DNA of 63,511 nucleotides from Lachnospiraceae bacterium. Its GTDB lineage: Bacteria > Bacillota > Clostridia > Lachnospirales > Lachnospiraceae. Below are positions 7,607-20,001 of the stretch, one piece after another. Below the pieces are notes generated by a model, which did not search any database, was not told the origin of the DNA, and saw only the letters and a program-made list of their open reading frames with translations. Each line of letters opens with the position of its first letter. The first letter of the stretch is position 1. A program made the translations under genes and the position numbers. The stretch is taken from positions 1 through 63,511 of the forward strand of contig JAILAD010000079.1 of assembly GCA_024681795.1 (NCBI GenBank), in the 5' to 3' direction.

Positions 7607-10219
7607 TCAGTCTTCCAGCCGCAAGCATACGAGGAAACGATTTCCGTTTTCTTCCAGCATTTCCGCCGCATCTCCGCGCCCGATCTTATACACCTGATCC
7701 CCATTCTCGCGCCCGGGCGGATTCAGCACCACGATGTTCAGTTCGTTATATCCGATCAGCAGCATACCGCTGCCGTCCTTATACTGCATCAATACCGGGA
7801 TATCCTGCGCGGTATAGTACAGCACCGCATCCGGAGATACTCCGGACAGATCCAGGATCTCGGCCGTCTGCAGCGAATCCTGAAGGATCTGTCGTGCAGA
7901 GGCGCCATCCTCCATCTGTACCAATGTCTGCGTATGCACTCCCAGATAAGCCAGCATGGTATCTACACTTGCCGCCTGCACCGCCAAAGGAATGTCTCCC
8001 GGGGATACCGGTGTTACGGATCCGCTGATCGCCATGATCTGGTTTTTGGCCGGCATTGTCACTCTCCGGTAGATCACGCTTCCCTTTGCATCGCGTACCA
8101 CGCCGCTGCCGAGAGCGACCTCTGTCACGGGCTCATATGCATTGTCATAGATCCCCTGCAGATGTCCTCTCTGATACAGATAATAATATGAACACCCTTC
8201 CGATTTTTCCGGTTCCGCGATACGCTCCCCTTCAAAGATCACGAAGCGGGGATCCAATATCTGCATGGATGAGGTCTTGATCTCGGTCCGCACCGCAAGC
8301 TGCACGATCGTTTCAAAACGCTCTGTGACAGCAGTCTCGATCGTATTCTTCGTACTCCCGTTCCTGCTGTTGTTTAAGATCTGATCGTCCGCATATGCCT
8401 GCAATTCGCCGTTTTCACCCAATGTCGCACGATGCAGCGTGATCATGCCGTCGCTCACATCCACTCCGGTGATAAATACTCCGTCCTGGGAATACTCTTT
8501 CAGTATCGCCCCTTCCTCATCACGGATGCATACGCTGTGCATCGCAAACAACGTATGTCCGCTGATATCCTCCCGGATATCTGTGGCTCTTGCGACCCCG
8601 TATACGAGATCGTTCCCGAAAAAAGTAATCGGGATCACCCGTTCTCCTTCCCCCGCCCGAACCGTACTCTCCACATCCGTCATCAGGTTTTTGAGCATCA
8701 GCTCTTTCGCATCGTACAGATCCGTACTGCAGCTCCACGCCGCCATCATCCCGTCGTCCGAGGAGACCACTCCTCCGATGGGCAGATCCTGCGCCAGTTC
8801 ATAGCATCCCGTCCCTTCCAAGGACACTTCGTAGATACTGTTTCCAAACAGGACATGCATACCCTGCTCGCCCACAAAGGCCAGCCGGTCCACATCATAT
8901 TTTAACAATTCATAGGAGCCGTCATACGGTACAAATACTTTCTCCTCTACAGAATTAACTGTGCTGTCATACTCGTAGACCGATACCCCCATCCGGCCTT
9001 CGCGGCCGCCGCAGTTCATATAACCATACACCAGGAATATTATATTTCCGGTCTCCTGTACCTGACAGATCCGTATGTCATGCATCCGGGCCGTCTCCCG
9101 GCGGTCGGTCAGGTCATCTCCGTAAAAACTGAACACCTCGGCAAACCGGTTATCGGCAACATCATAGGCAAACAGCCGGCCGCAATTTACAAAGGCCAGC
9201 GTATTGCCGTCCACGCTTTCCATTTTCTGCACATCGGTATCCGTGATACCCAGAACGATCTTGTTTCCGGCGATAATGGATGCCATATCCGGCACGCCTT
9301 CTTTTTTCTCCTGTTCCCCGAGCGTAAAGATCTGGTCCATCGTACGCTCGTAATCCAGCAGAAACATCCGCTCCGTACCCAGACGCAGCCGGAAATATTC
9401 TTCCACAAAGTAACTGCGCACTCTCGTCTCTTCCGGGATCTGTACGATGTAATCCAGACAGATCTGCGCGGTTTCCCTATCTATGTCCTTTACGGACGCC
9501 ATCGGTTCCGTCAGTCGCTCCACCGGCAGATTTCCCCAAAACACCTGTCCCGAACCGGAATGAATATCCACTTTATAAAAGGTCGAATTATCACCCTGCG
9601 CATTGCTTTCCAGATAGGTCGGCAGCTCCGTGGCCCCCCGCCCGCGGTCAAAGGTAAGCTCGCTGAAGTGATAGGCAAATTCCAGCTTATTCGCTAAAGC
9701 ACAATCATAGCAGCATAACAACTGCGTATAATAGTACAGTTTTGCTCCCGCTTTCGTCTCCAGGATCAGACAAAGGGAATATTCTGCATCCTTCCGCATA
9801 AGATCCTTCAGCGAAAGGCTGCCGCGGATGATCTCTTCATCTCTCGCATAATCAAAGATCTGCGTCTCCTCGATCAGACGCCCGTCCCGGAGGGAACGCA
9901 GCTTAAACGAGATACGCTCCATCTCCGTACCGTACGTATCCACCACAAATTCCAGTTTCCGGTTTTCCGGAAGCGGCGTGATATGTTCCCGTACTTTGGA
10001 TACATCCATTTCCTGCGCGTATCCGTGCATCCTGTTGAAACTCATACCGTCACACAGAAAGCGCACCAATGGAAAGGTCGCATCCGGCATCTCTGTCGTC
10101 ATATCCGTGTTTCCGCGGTTCATAAAAGAGCTCAACACGAAAAGAGAGAGGATAAATACCCCCCCACAATAAATGATCCGTAATATTCCCTTGCTGATGT
10201 GGTACCCTTTGCTTCTCAT
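7607..10219 (-). CDS. Large single-pass membrane protein of unknown function
   Basis: 870 aa, not recognised. A basic N-terminus is followed by one membrane segment (about residues 10-32); the remainder is predicted to lie outside the cell. The middle part (about 250-640) alternates short strands and turns with DG/GN-rich loops, in the manner of a beta-propeller or similar repeat sensor domain. The last ~120 residues (SVDTMLAYLG... to PVLMQYKDGSGMLLIGYNE) resemble a C39-like papain-fold segment, but no catalytic Cys is clear. It shares a strand with, and lies 12 bases upstream of, the NlpC/P60 gene, and the L,D-transpeptidase follows, so a role at the cell envelope is likely. No Shine-Dalgarno sequence is seen before the ATG; a hairpin with a T-run sits directly upstream. 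Confidence 0.7.
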   Translation of the reverse strand: MRSKGYHISKGILRIIYCGGVFILSLFVLSSFMNRGNTDMTTEMPDATFPLVRFLCDGMSFNRMHGYAQEMDVSKVREHITPLPENRKLEFVVDTYGTEMERISFKLRSLRDGRLIEETQIFDYARDEEIIRGSLSLKDLMRKDAEYSLCLILETKAGAKLYYYTQLLCCYDCALANKLEFAYHFSELTFDRGRGATELPTYLESNAQGDNSTFYKVDIHSGSGQVFWGNLPVERLTEPMASVKDIDRETAQICLDYIVQIPEETRVRSYFVEEYFRLRLGTERMFLLDYERTMDQIFTLGEQEKKEGVPDMASIIAGNKIVLGITDTDVQKMESVDGNTLAFVNCGRLFAYDVADNRFAEVFSFYGDDLTDRRETARMHDIRICQVQETGNIIFLVYGYMNCGGREGRMGVSVYEYDSTVNSVEEKVFVPYDGSYELLKYDVDRLAFVGEQGMHVLFGNSIYEVSLEGTGCYELAQDLPIGGVVSSDDGMMAAWSCSTDLYDAKELMLKNLMTDVESTVRAGEGERVIPITFFGNDLVYGVARATDIREDISGHTLFAMHSVCIRDEEGAILKEYSQDGVFITGVDVSDGMITLHRATLGENGELQAYADDQILNNSRNGSTKNTIETAVTERFETIVQLAVRTEIKTSSMQILDPRFVIFEGERIAEPEKSEGCSYYYLYQRGHLQGIYDNAYEPVTEVALGSGVVRDAKGSVIYRRVTMPAKNQIMAISGSVTPVSPGDIPLAVQAASVDTMLAYLGVHTQTLVQMEDGASARQILQDSLQTAEILDLSGVSPDAVLYYTAQDIPVLMQYKDGSGMLLIGYNELNIVVLNPPGRENGDQVYKIGRGDAAEMLEENGNRFLVCLRLED

Positions 10220-10246
10220 AAAAAAAATTCAGAACCTTGCAGGTTC
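10220..10246 (-). terminator. Intrinsic terminator, probably of the atp operon
   Basis: On the minus strand a short GAACCT/AGGTTC hairpin with a 3-base loop is followed by TGAA and a run of eight T. It lies after atpC and ends exactly at the start codon of the next gene. A second GC-rich hairpin (CCCCCTT...AAGGGGG) lies between it and atpC without a T-run. Confidence 0.5.
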
Positions 10247-10334
10247 CTCCATTTACAACCGCCTGTAATGAAAGATTTCCCCCTTCGGTTTCCCAAAGGG
10301 GGAATTATTCTACAGCTTGAAGGCGCTTTCGTTC

Positions 10335-10736
10335 TTATTTTAATGCCTGAATCCGGGCGATCGCTCGTTTGAGCGCCACCTCGGCGCGATCCAAATCCAC
10401 GCCGTCATCTCTGGCCGCGATACGCTCCCGGGCTCTCTGCTCTGCCGCGGTTGCACGGTTTTCATCGATCTCTCCGGGCCACTCGATCAACTCCGCCAGG
10501 ATCGTTACCTTATCCTGCAGGATCTCTGCAAAGCCCGCATGCAATGCCGCCTTTTTCTCACCCTCCGATGTGGTGATCGTAAGCACTCCCGGACTGACGA
10601 TCACGGTCAGCGGAACATGGTTCGCATAGATACCCAGCTCACCTTCCGTTGTATTAAATTCGACCATCTCTACCGGTGCCTCAAAAAAGATCCGCTCCGG
10701 AGTGACGACTTTTAAGTGAAATGTTGTGTCTGCCAT
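10335..10736 (-). CDS. atpC: F1F0 ATP synthase epsilon subunit
   Basis: Central-stalk subunit that couples c-ring rotation to the catalytic head and can inhibit ATP hydrolysis. The 133-aa length is normal. An N-terminal beta sandwich (FHLKVVTPERIFFE ... LGIYANHVPLT) precedes a C-terminal helical hairpin rich in Ala, Arg and Glu. Last gene of the atp operon, 52 bases after atpD. Its isoleucine codons are almost all ATC, like the genes to its left and unlike atpG and the other atp genes to its right. Confidence 0.95.
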   Translation of the reverse strand: MADTTFHLKVVTPERIFFEAPVEMVEFNTTEGELGIYANHVPLTVIVSPGVLTITTSEGEKKAALHAGFAEILQDKVTILAELIEWPGEIDENRATAAEQRARERIAARDDGVDLDRAEVALKRAIARIQALK

Positions 10737-10788
10737 TCGACTTCACCTTAATTAATTCCAGATTTAACTGTAACTGTTTTTCGTTACA

Positions 10789-12213
<1,425 letters not shown>

Positions 12214-12250
12214 TTACTTATTTTTTCAAAAATTACCGGCGGCATTCCTG

Positions 12251-13120
12251 CTAGGAAATTGCCTCTGCACCTGCGATAATCTCCGTAAGTTCCTGCGTAA
12301 TGGATCCCTGTCTTGCACGGTTGTACTTCAGTGTCAGGGAGGCAATCATCTCCTCCGCATTGTTTGTTGCGTTATCCATTGCCTGCATTCTCGCTCCGTT
12401 TTCACTGGCGGTTGCCTCAATCAGGGCACCGTACAGAAGGGAGGATACATACTTCGGAATAATCATCTTCAGCGCATCCGTATCTTCCGGCTCGAAGTTC
12501 ATAATCAGATCATCGTCGTCATCATCTTCGTCATCTCCGATTAATTCGTCCTCGGGAAGAATGGGCAGAAGTTTAATGAGGGTCGGAATATGACTGACCG
12601 TATTTTTAAAATTGGTATAGGCCAGATAAATCTCTCCGATTTCACCCTTTTCCAGGCGGTGAGTGATTCGCTCGCAAATCTTCATGGTATCCGCATATTC
12701 AAATTCTTCCATCAGATCGGACATTTCTTCTTCAATATGATATCCGCGGCGTTCGAGTAATTCCCTGCCTTTCTTTCCGATGGCATAGATATCCAGATCC
12801 TCTTTCTTAAAATCGGACTGCGTAATCAGCTTTACCACGTTGGAGTTATATCCGCCCGCAAGTCCCCTGTTGGAAGTAATCACAATCACTGCCTTTTGGG
12901 AGGTTTCCTGCTTTGTGGTATAAACCGAATCCACGTTACCCGACTTGGAAAGAAGGCTCTTTACCGTAAGATACATACTGTGGAAATATGTTTTTGAACG
13001 AAGCGCTCTTTCCTTTGCTCTCTGGAGTTTTACCGTAGATACCAGTTTCATTGCCTTGGTAATCTGTCCGGTGGATTCCACTCCGGCACGGCGGCGCTTG
13101 ATGTCTCTCATGGAAGCCAT
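12251..13120 (-). CDS. atpG: F1F0 ATP synthase gamma subunit
   Basis: Rotating central shaft of F1. The 289-aa protein has the N-terminal MASMRDIKRRRAGVESTGQITKAMKLVST helix (conserved start shown in part: IKRRRAGVESTGQITKAMKL) and the C-terminal helix ending in RARQGSITQELTEIIAGAEA. An insertion of acidic residues (DDEDDDDDD, about residues 197-205) lies in the middle alpha/beta domain, where length varies between species. Set between atpA and atpD as is normal. Isoleucine is mostly ATT here. Confidence 0.96.
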   Translation of the reverse strand: MASMRDIKRRRAGVESTGQITKAMKLVSTVKLQRAKERALRSKTYFHSMYLTVKSLLSKSGNVDSVYTTKQETSQKAVIVITSNRGLAGGYNSNVVKLITQSDFKKEDLDIYAIGKKGRELLERRGYHIEEEMSDLMEEFEYADTMKICERITHRLEKGEIGEIYLAYTNFKNTVSHIPTLIKLLPILPEDELIGDDEDDDDDDLIMNFEPEDTDALKMIIPKYVSSLLYGALIEATASENGARMQAMDNATNNAEEMIASLTLKYNRARQGSITQELTEIIAGAEAIS

Positions 13121-13211
13121 ACAATCATGCCTCTCTCACCTGTTTTACTTAAAATCTCTGCCTGAATTTATTCCGTAACCCTTCCGCATACCGGCATAAT
13201 AACCGCGCGGT

Positions 13212-14723
<1,512 letters not shown>

Positions 14724-14737
14724 TTATCCCTTTCTGT

Positions 14738-15289
14738 TTATTCTTCCAACAAAACGCCATGCAGAGAGCGTTCCATCTGTTCCAATTTGGTTCTGATACT
14801 GCTGTCCACAACCCTGTCCCGGATACGGATTACCATTCCGCCGATGATGTTTTCATCCACGGAGTAAATCACATCCAGTTTCCGGTATTTCGTAGTGGAA
14901 AGAATCTTCTGATAAATCTGGTTTTTCTTCTCTTCACTTAAGGCAAAAGCGGTCGTAACATAAGCAGTCCCGATTCCTTCGTCTTCTTTGATCCGGCTGA
15001 CAAAGTAATCCAGCACTTTCTCAAGTTCCCCGATTCGTCCTTTTTCCGCAAGTATGCACAGAAAAGAAACCAGGTCATCGCTGATTCTTGTTTCAAAAAT
15101 TTCCTTTATCAGGACGACTTTCTCCTCTTTGGAAATCCGGGGATTTACCATCAGTTTTGAAAAATCCGGATTTTTTTCAAGGACGTCCTTTAACGCGGTG
15201 ACTTCTTCGAGCAGGGCACTTTCGGATTTCTTTTCCTTGGCCAGCTCGTACAAAGCCTCGCCGTATGTTTTGGAAACTAGCTTAGCCAT
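14738..15289 (-). CDS. atpH: F1F0 ATP synthase delta subunit
   Basis: Links the peripheral stalk to the top of F1 (OSCP homologue). The 183-aa protein has the expected N-terminal helical bundle (KLVSKTYGEALYELAKE) and the C-terminal conserved segment IIGGMVIRIRDRVVDSSIRTKL, given here as positions ~150-171. It overlaps the end of atpF by 13 bases, a sign of coupled translation. Confidence 0.93.
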   Translation of the reverse strand: MAKLVSKTYGEALYELAKEKKSESALLEEVTALKDVLEKNPDFSKLMVNPRISKEEKVVLIKEIFETRISDDLVSFLCILAEKGRIGELEKVLDYFVSRIKEDEGIGTAYVTTAFALSEEKKNQIYQKILSTTKYRKLDVIYSVDENIIGGMVIRIRDRVVDSSIRTKLEQMERSLHGVLLEE

Positions 15290-15843
15290 GTATCGTCACC
15301 CATTTCTTTCAATGTATCATCCAGGAGTTTGTTCTGTGTTTCCTCATCCAAAGATGCGGCAACCAGTTTTCCTGCCATTGCTCCCGCAACGGAAACAATT
15401 TCTTCTTTTACTTCATTTGCAACCTTCTGCTTGGAAAGTTCCGCTTCTCTGTTTGCATTGTCCACGATACGTCCGGCTTCCGCCATGGCATCCTGAACAA
15501 TACGTTCCTCATTCATACGGGCTTTCTTTCTCGCATCGGCAAGAATTGCTTCCACTTCGGAATCAACATTCTTTAATTTTTCTTCATACTCTTCCTTTAA
15601 ACGAGCCGCCTCTTCCTTATCCGTTCTGGCTGCTTCGATGTTGTCCGCAATTCCCTTCTTTCTTTTCTCCAGAAAGTCCCTTGCAGGTTTAAAGAAGAAA
15701 ATTGAAGCCACCAAAAACAGCACGAAAACGGCAATTAAAGTAAGAACCGAATCGTGCAGAAGCTGAAAATCCAGATCGAACAGTCTTGTCCAGTCATTTT
15801 CAGCCGTAAGCAGTATGGAGTTCATGCCTGATAATGCATTCAC
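15277..15843 (-). CDS. atpF: F1F0 ATP synthase b subunit
   Basis: Peripheral-stalk subunit: one membrane helix (about residues 30-52, LTLIAVFVLFLVASIFFF) followed by a long charged helix rich in Ala, Glu, Lys and Arg that dimerises along F1. 188 aa. A second in-frame ATG six codons inside (15825) could also be the start. It has the normal place between atpE and atpH and overlaps atpH. Confidence 0.92.
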   Translation of the reverse strand: MNALSGMNSILLTAENDWTRLFDLDFQLLHDSVLTLIAVFVLFLVASIFFFKPARDFLEKRKKGIADNIEAARTDKEEAARLKEEYEEKLKNVDSEVEAILADARKKARMNEERIVQDAMAEAGRIVDNANREAELSKQKVANEVKEEIVSVAGAMAGKLVAASLDEETQNKLLDDTLKEMGDDTWLS

Positions 15844-15877
15844 ACCCTAATCCTCCGATCGTTTTTGCAGATACTTT

Positions 15878-16171
<294 letters not shown>

Positions 16172-16193
16172 TTATATTTTATAATTTTAAAAT

Positions 16194-16940
16194 TTATGCC
16201 TCTTCCTTGTTTCCGATTGCATTCGAGATGTATGTCATGGTCAGCATACAGAATACGTATGTCTGGATTGCACCGGAGAAAATATCAAAGTATGCATGCA
16301 GCACTGCCGGCCACGCATAAGCCACTTTGTTAAGAAGTCCGTAAACCAGAGCCATCATAACCGTTCCGGAAAGAACGTTTGCAAATAAACGAAGCGACAA
16401 AGAAATCGGAACCGCAAAATCACCGATTAAGTTAATCGGCAGCCAGATCGGCAGCCAGGGCGGAAGCGGTGAGCACTTGTCCACCCAGATATCTTTCACG
16501 GAATTGAACCGGAATTCGTTTACATGAATCAGAATAAAGGTAATGATACCGAGCGGAAGGGTTACGCCGTAATCCGCTGTCGGCGGTCTGAGTCCCAGAA
16601 GGCCGGAGATGTTGGAAAATAAAATAAAAATGAAAAGCATTCCGATATAATTGCGGAATCCCTTTCCTTTCTTTCCCATGGTTTTGTCCACCATTCCGTC
16701 CAGAAATTCCACGATAATCTCCAGAAAATTCTGGAATCCCGTGGGAATTTCGGATGCATGTTTAAAAACCTGTCCTCCGACTATAAAAAATATTGTAAGT
16801 ACACATACTACAATAAGGAGACATACATGTGAGGTTGTAATCCATACCTGCTGACCGAACAGCTGATAGGAAAATATTCCGTGAATCATGAAATCCACAT
16901 TATTTCCCGCTGAATCACCAGCTAACAGGATGCCCTGCAT
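16194..16940 (-). CDS. atpB: F1F0 ATP synthase a subunit
   Basis: Stator channel subunit that moves ions past the c ring. The 248-aa protein has five to six membrane helices. The essential arginine is in ISLSLRLFANVLSG, and the penultimate helix region with the AYFDIFSGAIQTYVFCMLT segment matches the family. It sits between the AtpI-like gene and atpE. Confidence 0.95.
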   Translation of the reverse strand: MQGILLAGDSAGNNVDFMIHGIFSYQLFGQQVWITTSHVCLLIVVCVLTIFFIVGGQVFKHASEIPTGFQNFLEIIVEFLDGMVDKTMGKKGKGFRNYIGMLFIFILFSNISGLLGLRPPTADYGVTLPLGIITFILIHVNEFRFNSVKDIWVDKCSPLPPWLPIWLPINLIGDFAVPISLSLRLFANVLSGTVMMALVYGLLNKVAYAWPAVLHAYFDIFSGAIQTYVFCMLTMTYISNAIGNKEEA

Positions 16941-16967
16941 TTTACTCCCTCCTTTTTTCTTACGATT

Positions 16968-17441
16968 TTATGGTTTCCCGTTTTCGGGTCTTTCTTCGTC
17001 CGGTGTTTCCTCCCCGTTTTCCTCCGGCGGATACTCCTTATCCTTAAAATAAGGATGTACTTTGGACGTAACCTTGTGAATCAGCGGATTGGAATACGCC
17101 GCAAATTTCATGGAAAGGATTCCCAGGAAAGTTCCGATCGGGTTCATTCTCGGAATCACACAGGCGACTGCTATGACTGCTGCCGCCGCAAAAAGTCTTA
17201 TCATGGACGAGACACGGATTACCCGGTCTCCTCTTCCGGCATCCAGATCCTCCACAAGTTTCCCGACACTCTTTGTCATATAAAATGCCAGGCCGAATGC
17301 GCTGATCATGCCAAATAAAATTCCGAATCCCCACGCGGGTTTGTCCTTGCAAAACCAGACTCCCGCCGCAGCAATGAGGATGCTCCAGATTACAATCCCA
17401 ATCCATAGTTCAATTAGCGTCGGGTGTAATTTCTCCCTCAT
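16968..17441 (-). CDS. atpI: ATP synthase subunit I (AtpI/UncI-like)
   Basis: Small membrane protein that assists c-ring assembly or magnesium supply in other bacteria. 157 aa with four hydrophobic segments (about 12-30, 36-55, 82-100 and 103-120) and a charged, Pro/Glu-rich cytosolic tail (DKEYPPEENGEETPDEERPE). Recognised by position directly before atpB and by its four-helix layout as PF03899-like; sequence identity is low in this family. It overlaps the end of the upstream atpZ-like gene by 32 bases. Confidence 0.7.
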   Translation of the reverse strand: MREKLHPTLIELWIGIVIWSILIAAAGVWFCKDKPAWGFGILFGMISAFGLAFYMTKSVGKLVEDLDAGRGDRVIRVSSMIRLFAAAAVIAVACVIPRMNPIGTFLGILSMKFAAYSNPLIHKVTSKVHPYFKDKEYPPEENGEETPDEERPENGKP

Positions 17442-17709
17442 CGGCTTTGTCGTTGCTTTCTGTGTTCTTGGGTGCTAAATCCCTGTTTCTCAAATCAGGT
17501 CTGTCATTGGACAGTTCTTTCTTAATCAGGCGCCAGACACCGGTCGCTCCGGCCAGGGCTCCGACAAAGAACAGAATCACGGACCAGAAGGATGTTTGGA
17601 ATTTCCGGTCCAGATAATATCCTAAAAAAAACAAAAGGCAGGTTGGGATTAACATTGTAAGGCCAAACTGCGTAAGAAATGCTATTTTACGAAGTACCTT
17701 CGTCATCAC
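17410..17709 (-). CDS. atpZ: AtpZ-like ATP synthase accessory protein
   Basis: First gene of the atp operon. 99 aa with two membrane helices, joined by a short LDRKFQTS turn, and a GALAGATGVWRLIKKE motif typical of the AtpZ/AtpI family (PF09527). The tail is polar. AtpZ with AtpI is thought to form a magnesium or calcium channel that supports the synthase. It overlaps the next gene by 32 bases. Confidence 0.75.
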   Translation of the reverse strand: MMTKVLRKIAFLTQFGLTMLIPTCLLFFLGYYLDRKFQTSFWSVILFFVGALAGATGVWRLIKKELSNDRPDLRNRDLAPKNTESNDKADEGEITPDAN

Positions 17710-17732
17710 CCCACACTCCGCTCACTTTAACC

Positions 17733-17761
17733 ATTATACGAAAATTCTTTTTTTATGTCTA
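17733..17761 (-). promoter_or_regulatory. Sigma-A-type promoter of the atp operon
   Basis: On the minus strand TAGACA, a 17-base spacer, and TATAAT lie about 25 bases before the atpZ start. Both boxes are close to consensus and no other gene begins here. Confidence 0.7.
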
Positions 17762-17815
17762 TGTACAATATGTCTATCTAAAATATGAGTATTTTGTCAC
17801 ATTTTATAATACAAT

Positions 17816-18304
17816 TTACGAATTTCCGTTTTCCAGGCTTTCCACGATTTTACGGTATTTGTTGAATTTTCCCGCGTAGATATCACTGACAAGGCGATCC
17901 GCACGACGCAGAGCCTCATAGAGCTGGTCGCTTGTAATCATTCTTTTTTCATGTGCCAGCGCAAGTTCGTCCAGATCCAGAATCCTGGAAGAGCCGTCCG
18001 GATAAACCACTACATCCACCAGTAAATCCGTTGTTGTACAGGTATTGTTCGTCACGTCGATTTCATAATCCACGATATCGCAATACCAGTAAAGCAGGGA
18101 ATCGTCGGGTTTGTAGAATTTGCTGACCTTGATGCCTTCTTTCAGACAGTAAACGGAAAAGCCGTGCGTAAAATCTTTCCTCGGACGCAATGTGGTCCAT
18201 TTGGAAACAATGTACTCCTCGTTGCACAGAAGCACAATATCATCCTTCAGCCAGATACATTCCTTTGGAATTAAGCGTTTGCGGTAAATCCTGAGCGATT
18301 CCAT
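17816..18304 (-). CDS. DUF402 protein, possible nucleoside di/triphosphate phosphatase
   Basis: 162-aa cytosolic protein of the DUF402/FomD-like fold. The conserved acidic metal-binding set is seen in WYCDIVDYEID and LVDVVVYPDGSSRILDLDEL. In Firmicutes a relative is the nucleoside tri-/diphosphatase NtdP; in other lineages DUF402 proteins are RNases or antibiotic biosynthesis hydrolases, so the substrate stays open. It has its own likely promoter upstream, and an AGAGGTG ribosome binding site precedes the ATG. Confidence 0.7.
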   Translation of the reverse strand: MESLRIYRKRLIPKECIWLKDDIVLLCNEEYIVSKWTTLRPRKDFTHGFSVYCLKEGIKVSKFYKPDDSLLYWYCDIVDYEIDVTNNTCTTTDLLVDVVVYPDGSSRILDLDELALAHEKRMITSDQLYEALRRADRLVSDIYAGKFNKYRKIVESLENGNS

Positions 18305-18369
18305 GGGGCACCTCTTTTCCGGTTTCAGAACCGATTGGCAGATGACTTCAAAAAATAGAAATTACAATG

Positions 18370-18398
18370 ATGATATCACGGAGCAGATTTTTTTACAA
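18370..18398 (-). promoter_or_regulatory. Possible promoter of the DUF402 gene
   Basis: TTGTAA, 17-base spacer, TATCAT on the minus strand, about 65 bases before the start codon. It is moderately close to consensus and lies partly against the end of the upstream gene. Confidence 0.4.
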
Positions 18399-18400
18399 CC

Positions 18401-19951
18401 TCAGTCCAGACCTCCGAGCAGGTTTCCGAACAATCTCGAGGAACTCTCGTCGGTCGTCTGCGGAATCGCAAATACATCGATTTCCTCACCCCCGACAGAC
18501 AGTTTTACGCTGATTTCACCGTGTTTATCGAAAAGCACGATCCGTACTTTTTCCTTTTCATGTCCGTGTTCCAGTTTATCCAGGAGTTTTTCCTCAATCA
18601 GAAACCGGTAACTTAAGGCCTGTTTTCTCTCCAGCCCGTATTCCGTCAGAAGGTCGTATACCGTAACCGCAATGTCATCGAGAGCCTCCGCGGTAAGAAT
18701 TTTTTCGGTATCTAAAATTTCGATGCTTTCACGGCATTTGACGGAAAGTCTTAACGCAAGGATGATTTCGAGTATGCTGATAAGTGCGAAAAACGGGAAT
18801 ACATACTCGAGTGAAAAAATTTTCAGAATGACATATACCGTCAGTTTCATGAACACATTGATGATAGACTGTCCGAGATTCAGCAAAACCAGCATGTTCT
18901 GCTGCTTTCTCCGGCTGTTTGTATCCACCGCCGCCATTCTTAAATAGGTCCTCATCGGGTCCCAGATCATACACATCAGAATATAGACAACCGCCATCAT
19001 GATGATTCCGGGAACGGTATTTTTTAAATAAAATCCGGAAATCCCGGTAAGCATGCTTGCGGCAAACAAAGTTACGGAACCGATTAAAATCACTTTCTCA
19101 CGCAATGCTTCGAGAATCTTCGGAAGAAAGAAATTCACCACCAGCTTTAACAGTCTGGAAATCCATACAATCAGGCCGAACACGAGAATGGTTGTTTTTT
19201 CCGAAAACATGTTTTTTAAGGTTCCGCTCATCAGAAGTTCGCTGTTTTTGGAAAACGTCACGGCAAGGCAGAAGAAAATACAAAATACCAAAAGAAGATA
19301 TTTCATCATCGAAGACAGCCGTACCGATCCTTTTTTCTTCCCGTTTTCCTGCTTTTTCTCCTTTTCTCCGGTTCCCGTTATCCGCTCGGAATAATCGGGC
19401 ATCATGAATGCCGTCACCAGTCCCCAGGTATATGCGGCAATACACAGAGCGGAAGGAAGATACCTGTTTACCATAAAAAGCGGTGGAATCAGGAGTGTGG
19501 AAGCCATGGTAATTCCGGCATATATGATATTCCCTCTTGAAAAAATCTTCGTAAACTGGTTCTTTTTCCCGACCAGGGAAAGATTGTTTCTTGCGCCCGC
19601 GCACCCCATGGAACGGAAGTTTCCGGAAGAAATAAACAGAATGTTTCCGATTGTGACTATCGCAAGATGCGGTCCAAACGTAATGAAAACAATGGCAAGA
19701 AGCGGCATTACGGCCCCTATGATGACGGCCGCGCTGTTCCCAATTTTACGGATAATCCGGTAGGAAACATATTCGAGTGCCAGATCCGCCGCGTCCGTAA
19801 TCAAAAAAACAAGGGCCACCTGAGAATCCGTATATCCTTTCACCAGCGTCAGAAACAGAATTTCAATCACACTGTAAAAAAGCAGGTCCAAAGACATCGC
19901 TTCGTAAATCGGATATATATCAAGTGCCCTTTTTATCTTTTTATTATCCAT
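18401..19951 (-). CDS. MFS-like 12-helix membrane protein with cytosolic GHKL-like tail
   Basis: 516 aa. Residues 20-400 contain about twelve hydrophobic helices with a charged central loop (GTGEKEKKQENGKKKG, near 190-205), as in major facilitator proteins. The region after residue ~405 is soluble: LTEYGLERKQALSYRFLIEEKLLDKLEHG, then paired strands (KVRIVLF, EISVKLSVGG). The IEEKLLDKL...VRIVLF order looks like the N-box helix and first strands of a histidine-kinase-type ATPase, but the later glycine boxes are absent. A transported substrate cannot be named. The gene stands alone between SleB and DUF402 genes on the same strand. Confidence 0.65.
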   Translation of the reverse strand: MDNKKIKRALDIYPIYEAMSLDLLFYSVIEILFLTLVKGYTDSQVALVFLITDAADLALEYVSYRIIRKIGNSAAVIIGAVMPLLAIVFITFGPHLAIVTIGNILFISSGNFRSMGCAGARNNLSLVGKKNQFTKIFSRGNIIYAGITMASTLLIPPLFMVNRYLPSALCIAAYTWGLVTAFMMPDYSERITGTGEKEKKQENGKKKGSVRLSSMMKYLLLVFCIFFCLAVTFSKNSELLMSGTLKNMFSEKTTILVFGLIVWISRLLKLVVNFFLPKILEALREKVILIGSVTLFAASMLTGISGFYLKNTVPGIIMMAVVYILMCMIWDPMRTYLRMAAVDTNSRRKQQNMLVLLNLGQSIINVFMKLTVYVILKIFSLEYVFPFFALISILEIILALRLSVKCRESIEILDTEKILTAEALDDIAVTVYDLLTEYGLERKQALSYRFLIEEKLLDKLEHGHEKEKVRIVLFDKHGEISVKLSVGGEEIDVFAIPQTTDESSSRLFGNLLGGLD

Positions 19952-20001
19952 TATTTATTATCCGTTATGATTCCCGCAGGTCATTAAAGCTTTTTTACTT
20001 T

